Positions 18,701 through 20,848 of a stretch of 20,848 nt of DNA are shown here, in pieces; positions within the stretch are counted from its first letter, which is position 1; every line of letters starts with the position of its first letter. Source of the DNA: Hypsibius dujardini (lineage: Eukaryota; Tardigrada; Eutardigrada; Parachela; Hypsibiidae); contig LRSR01011272.1 of assembly GCA_001579985.1 (NCBI GenBank), positions 1-20,848 on the forward strand. The letters run 5' to 3'. Both the position numbers and the translations under genes were made by a program. Below the pieces are notes generated by a model. That model worked only from the letters and a program-made list of their open reading frames with translations. It had not been told where the DNA came from and made no database searches.

Positions 18701-20848
18701 TCGGCGTTCCGGTTAACCCGCAACTTCGTCGTCAGTGTCGGTTCCGATCGCGGTTGCAGCTCCATACTATTGGAGGCGTCCAACGAGTCCGAGCGCATCG
18801 GCGTGGACGGAACCGAGCCCGGCGGCGTGAGGGTGTTCGACAAGCGCCGCTTCAGCGTTCGGTTGTCCTTGTCGGCGCGGTCTCTTCCACCGGCGGTGTC
18901 CCCACCGCCGCTTCCCAGGGGAGCAGCGCTGCCCTGTCGACGCAGCTTCTTCTTCGGATTCACCTCATAGAGTTCCTTCATCTTCCGAGCGTGCAGGTCC
19001 AGGTCCATGGCGACGGGCTTGTCCTTCCCCGGGGACAGCAACGGCGGCGGCGTCTTCCCTTCCTTCAGCATTCTAAAAATGATTAATAAATATTTTAGTG
19101 TACACCATAAATGTATATAAAATAAACAAATATTTAGCATAATAAAATATATACATGATGTGATCATAGTGTATGTAAAATTAATTTAAAGAATCGGCGC
19201 AATAAAAAAAGAAACAAAAAAGGTATAAATACACTAAAAATATATACTTTTTTCACGTACACAAAAACAATAATTAGTGTGCTAAAATATAAAGTAATAA
19301 ATAAATAAGAAGTCACAAAAAATGTACCTGTCCATTTTGGAGGCACTCGGCAGCGGTTTCACCGGAGGATGCGGTGTCGGAGAGGGTGCCGCAGCGGAAC
19401 CCAAGAACAGTCCAGACAAACCGGCATGTGCCTCGAATTTGACATCTTTCGGAGTCGCTGGGGAAGGACGGGGCGATTCCAGGAGCTGTGAAAAGATTTC
19501 CAGAACAGGCGGTGTGGCCGTTGGCGGAGCAGCCATGGCCGGTGTGGGATTCCGGGCAGTTGGCTCCACGGCGGCGCGAACAGACGCGGTGGCGGTGATT
19601 GATGATGCTACGGTGGAGTATGACTGCACCAAACGGTCAATCATCGTTTTCAACACCACTGGTATGGAGAAGGTTCTACAGAAAGCGAGTTAAGCAGGAG
19701 TGAAAAGAAAATAGGAATGGAACCGGAAAAGAATTTGGGAACCGAGAATGGGGGCTCGCTTACTTGTTCAGCCAGACCGTGGCTTGATGATCGCCACAGA
19801 GGCGATTGGACTCCAGCCATTGAAAGGAGGGACCACCGTGGTCGTCGAACCGGATTTGCACTGAAAATACGAAATCGCTAGCCACGAATTGACCGAGTAT
19901 CGCTTAAATACAAATGCTTATCCGTCTCCCGGATTGAATCCGTACCTTTAGCTGCTGTTGAATCCAATGGGTGAGTAAAGGCAATTCCAATTAGCCTCGA
20001 CGATAGCACCGTCACACAGAATGCAAATGGATCGATAACTTCTGCAAAAAGTATTAGTCGGTGAAATTTGTAATTTTCCAAATCCTCTCAGTCGTCTACG
20101 AGGGATCAATAACAATGGCTCCGGACAGAGGCCACTGATCTCATCCCATCTTATCCCACACGCGTACCGTCTTCGTCGACGTCTCGCACGCAGCTGCCGA
20201 TGATTTCATTAAGGGCCGCTTGTCGTCGAAGGACCTTCAGCACTGCGGGAACTTGCGCGAGATGCGAGAAGGAAATATCGCTAACGGTCAGCGCCTCTTG
20301 GTCTGGGGACATCAGAGTGTAGCTGTGATGTTGGCCCGGAAGGATCTGAAACATTTATCATCACAACCGTTTTCACAACCTTCTTTTTTCAAAGGCTTTA
20401 CAAGAAAACCTACCACTCGAAACAGCCCGTCGGATGTGACTCCCGGCAAGCAAATGCCACGAAGAGTTTCGACGTACACGCCATTGGGCATCTTTGAGAC
20501 CGGTTGGACCTCTAAGCCTGTAAAAAGAGACTGGACGTCAGGAGTGTCGAAAAGTCTCGAGGACCAAATGTCGTTCCGAGGACCAAATGTCGTTTCGAAG
20601 ACCAAATGTCGTTCCGAGGACCAAATGTCGTCCCGAGGACCAAATGTCGTCCCGAGGGGACCAAATGTCGTACCGGTGATTTGTCGGATTTCCCCGGCGG
20701 CCGACTCAAGCAGAACCATCGGTTTATCCAGCGACAGCACGAACGAACCCGGGAGCTCATGACCACCACCGACGGGCGTGAACTCGCATATAATTCGCCC
20801 GCCGACGTCTTGGAATGTGGAGCGGTAGACGTTCGTGATGGGCAATGT
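15729..20848 (-). CDS. Mediator complex subunit 1 (MED1), 5' partial, nine exons in window
   Basis: Exons in transcript order are 20848-20674 (runs off the window), 20517-20414, 20345-20168, 20041-19946, 19860-19764, 19675-19328, 19072-18571, 18440-17507 and 16882-15729: 1195 codons plus stop. MED1 is the Mediator subunit that links activators, notably nuclear receptors, to RNA polymerase II. The conserved domain shows LPGQHHSYTL and then NEIIGSCV, matching LPGQQHCYFL and NTLIGSCV of human MED1, followed by FSIPVVLK for human MSIPVTMR. The long low-complexity tail rich in Lys, Ser, Pro and Ala, the PKKKK basic cluster, and RPSLTAILDRL (human KPSLTAVIDKL) fit the family. No canonical LXXLL box is seen. 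The 624-nt intron 16883-17506 is AT-rich and otherwise empty. Confidence 0.95.
16515..16586 (-). repeat. 39-bp in-frame duplication in the MED1 C-terminal motif
   Basis: Two DNA blocks 39 bases apart (around 16525-16543 and 16564-16582) share a core GGCCGTCA followed by GGAGG. In protein they give SLTAAL and, 13 residues later, SLTAIL. The second is the conserved PSLTAIL motif of MED1; the first is a diverged copy. Confidence 0.7.
20559..20673. repeat. 19-bp minisatellite inside a MED1 intron
   Basis: Six copies of GACCAAATGTCGTTCCGAG start at 20562, 20581, 20600, 20619, 20638 and 20659; the last is shifted by two extra bases. They fill most of the intron 20518-20673, which has a GTACGA donor and a pyrimidine-rich TTTTTTACAG acceptor on the minus strand. 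The intron is 156 nt and has no stop in the MED1 frame. Confidence 0.9.

Noticed and set aside
20559-20673. CRISPR-like regular repeats
   Set aside because: The units are contiguous with no unique spacers, and they lie in a eukaryotic intron, so this is a minisatellite.

Overview
The window is nuclear DNA from a compact-genome animal, most likely an invertebrate. Genes are split by short GT-AG introns (mostly 60-125 nt), and the encoded families (tetraspanin, membrane GH31 alpha-glucosidase with trefoil domains, Mediator subunit 1) are metazoan. Short introns together with abundant CAGA-type microsatellites would suit a small-genome protostome such as a tardigrade or crustacean, but the sequence alone does not settle the phylum. 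One ambiguous base (N, 9724) shows this is a draft assembly.

Layout. (1) 1-1468: no gene supported; AT-rich DNA, then a CAGA/12-bp repeat array at 1075-1351. (2) 1469-3536, minus: complete three-exon tetraspanin, 299 aa. (3) 3537-5002: divergent intergenic region holding an 18-bp perfect palindrome, a CA microsatellite and two GATA-type sites just before the next ATG. (4) 5003-15212, plus: one very large gene of 38 coding exons, 2043 aa when spliced, encoding a type II membrane alpha-glucosidase built like vertebrate maltase-glucoamylase/sucrase-isomaltase: cytosolic tail, one membrane segment, mucin-like stalk, trefoil, GH31 lobe 1, trefoil, GH31 lobe 2. Both lobes keep nucleophile and acid/base aspartates. 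(5) 15213-15728: tail-to-tail spacer. (6) 15729 to beyond 20848, minus: MED1, nine exons in the window, 5' end missing.

The three genes belong to unrelated processes (membrane organisation, digestion of alpha-glucans, transcription), and I see no functional cluster. I found no unmistakably new system. The points most worth following are: both trefoil domains of the glucosidase lack the same predicted disulfide pair; the two lobes share six intron positions and phases; the lobe 2 catalytic motif sits on a 14-nt exon; MED1 has a stop-free 156-nt intron made largely of a 19-bp minisatellite; and MED1 carries a 39-bp in-frame duplication of its conserved C-terminal motif.

Exon boundaries were placed by hand from GT/AG sites, frame continuity and remembered similarity to human homologues. 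The summed coding lengths (900, 6132 and 3588 nt) are all multiples of three, an internal check on the models.
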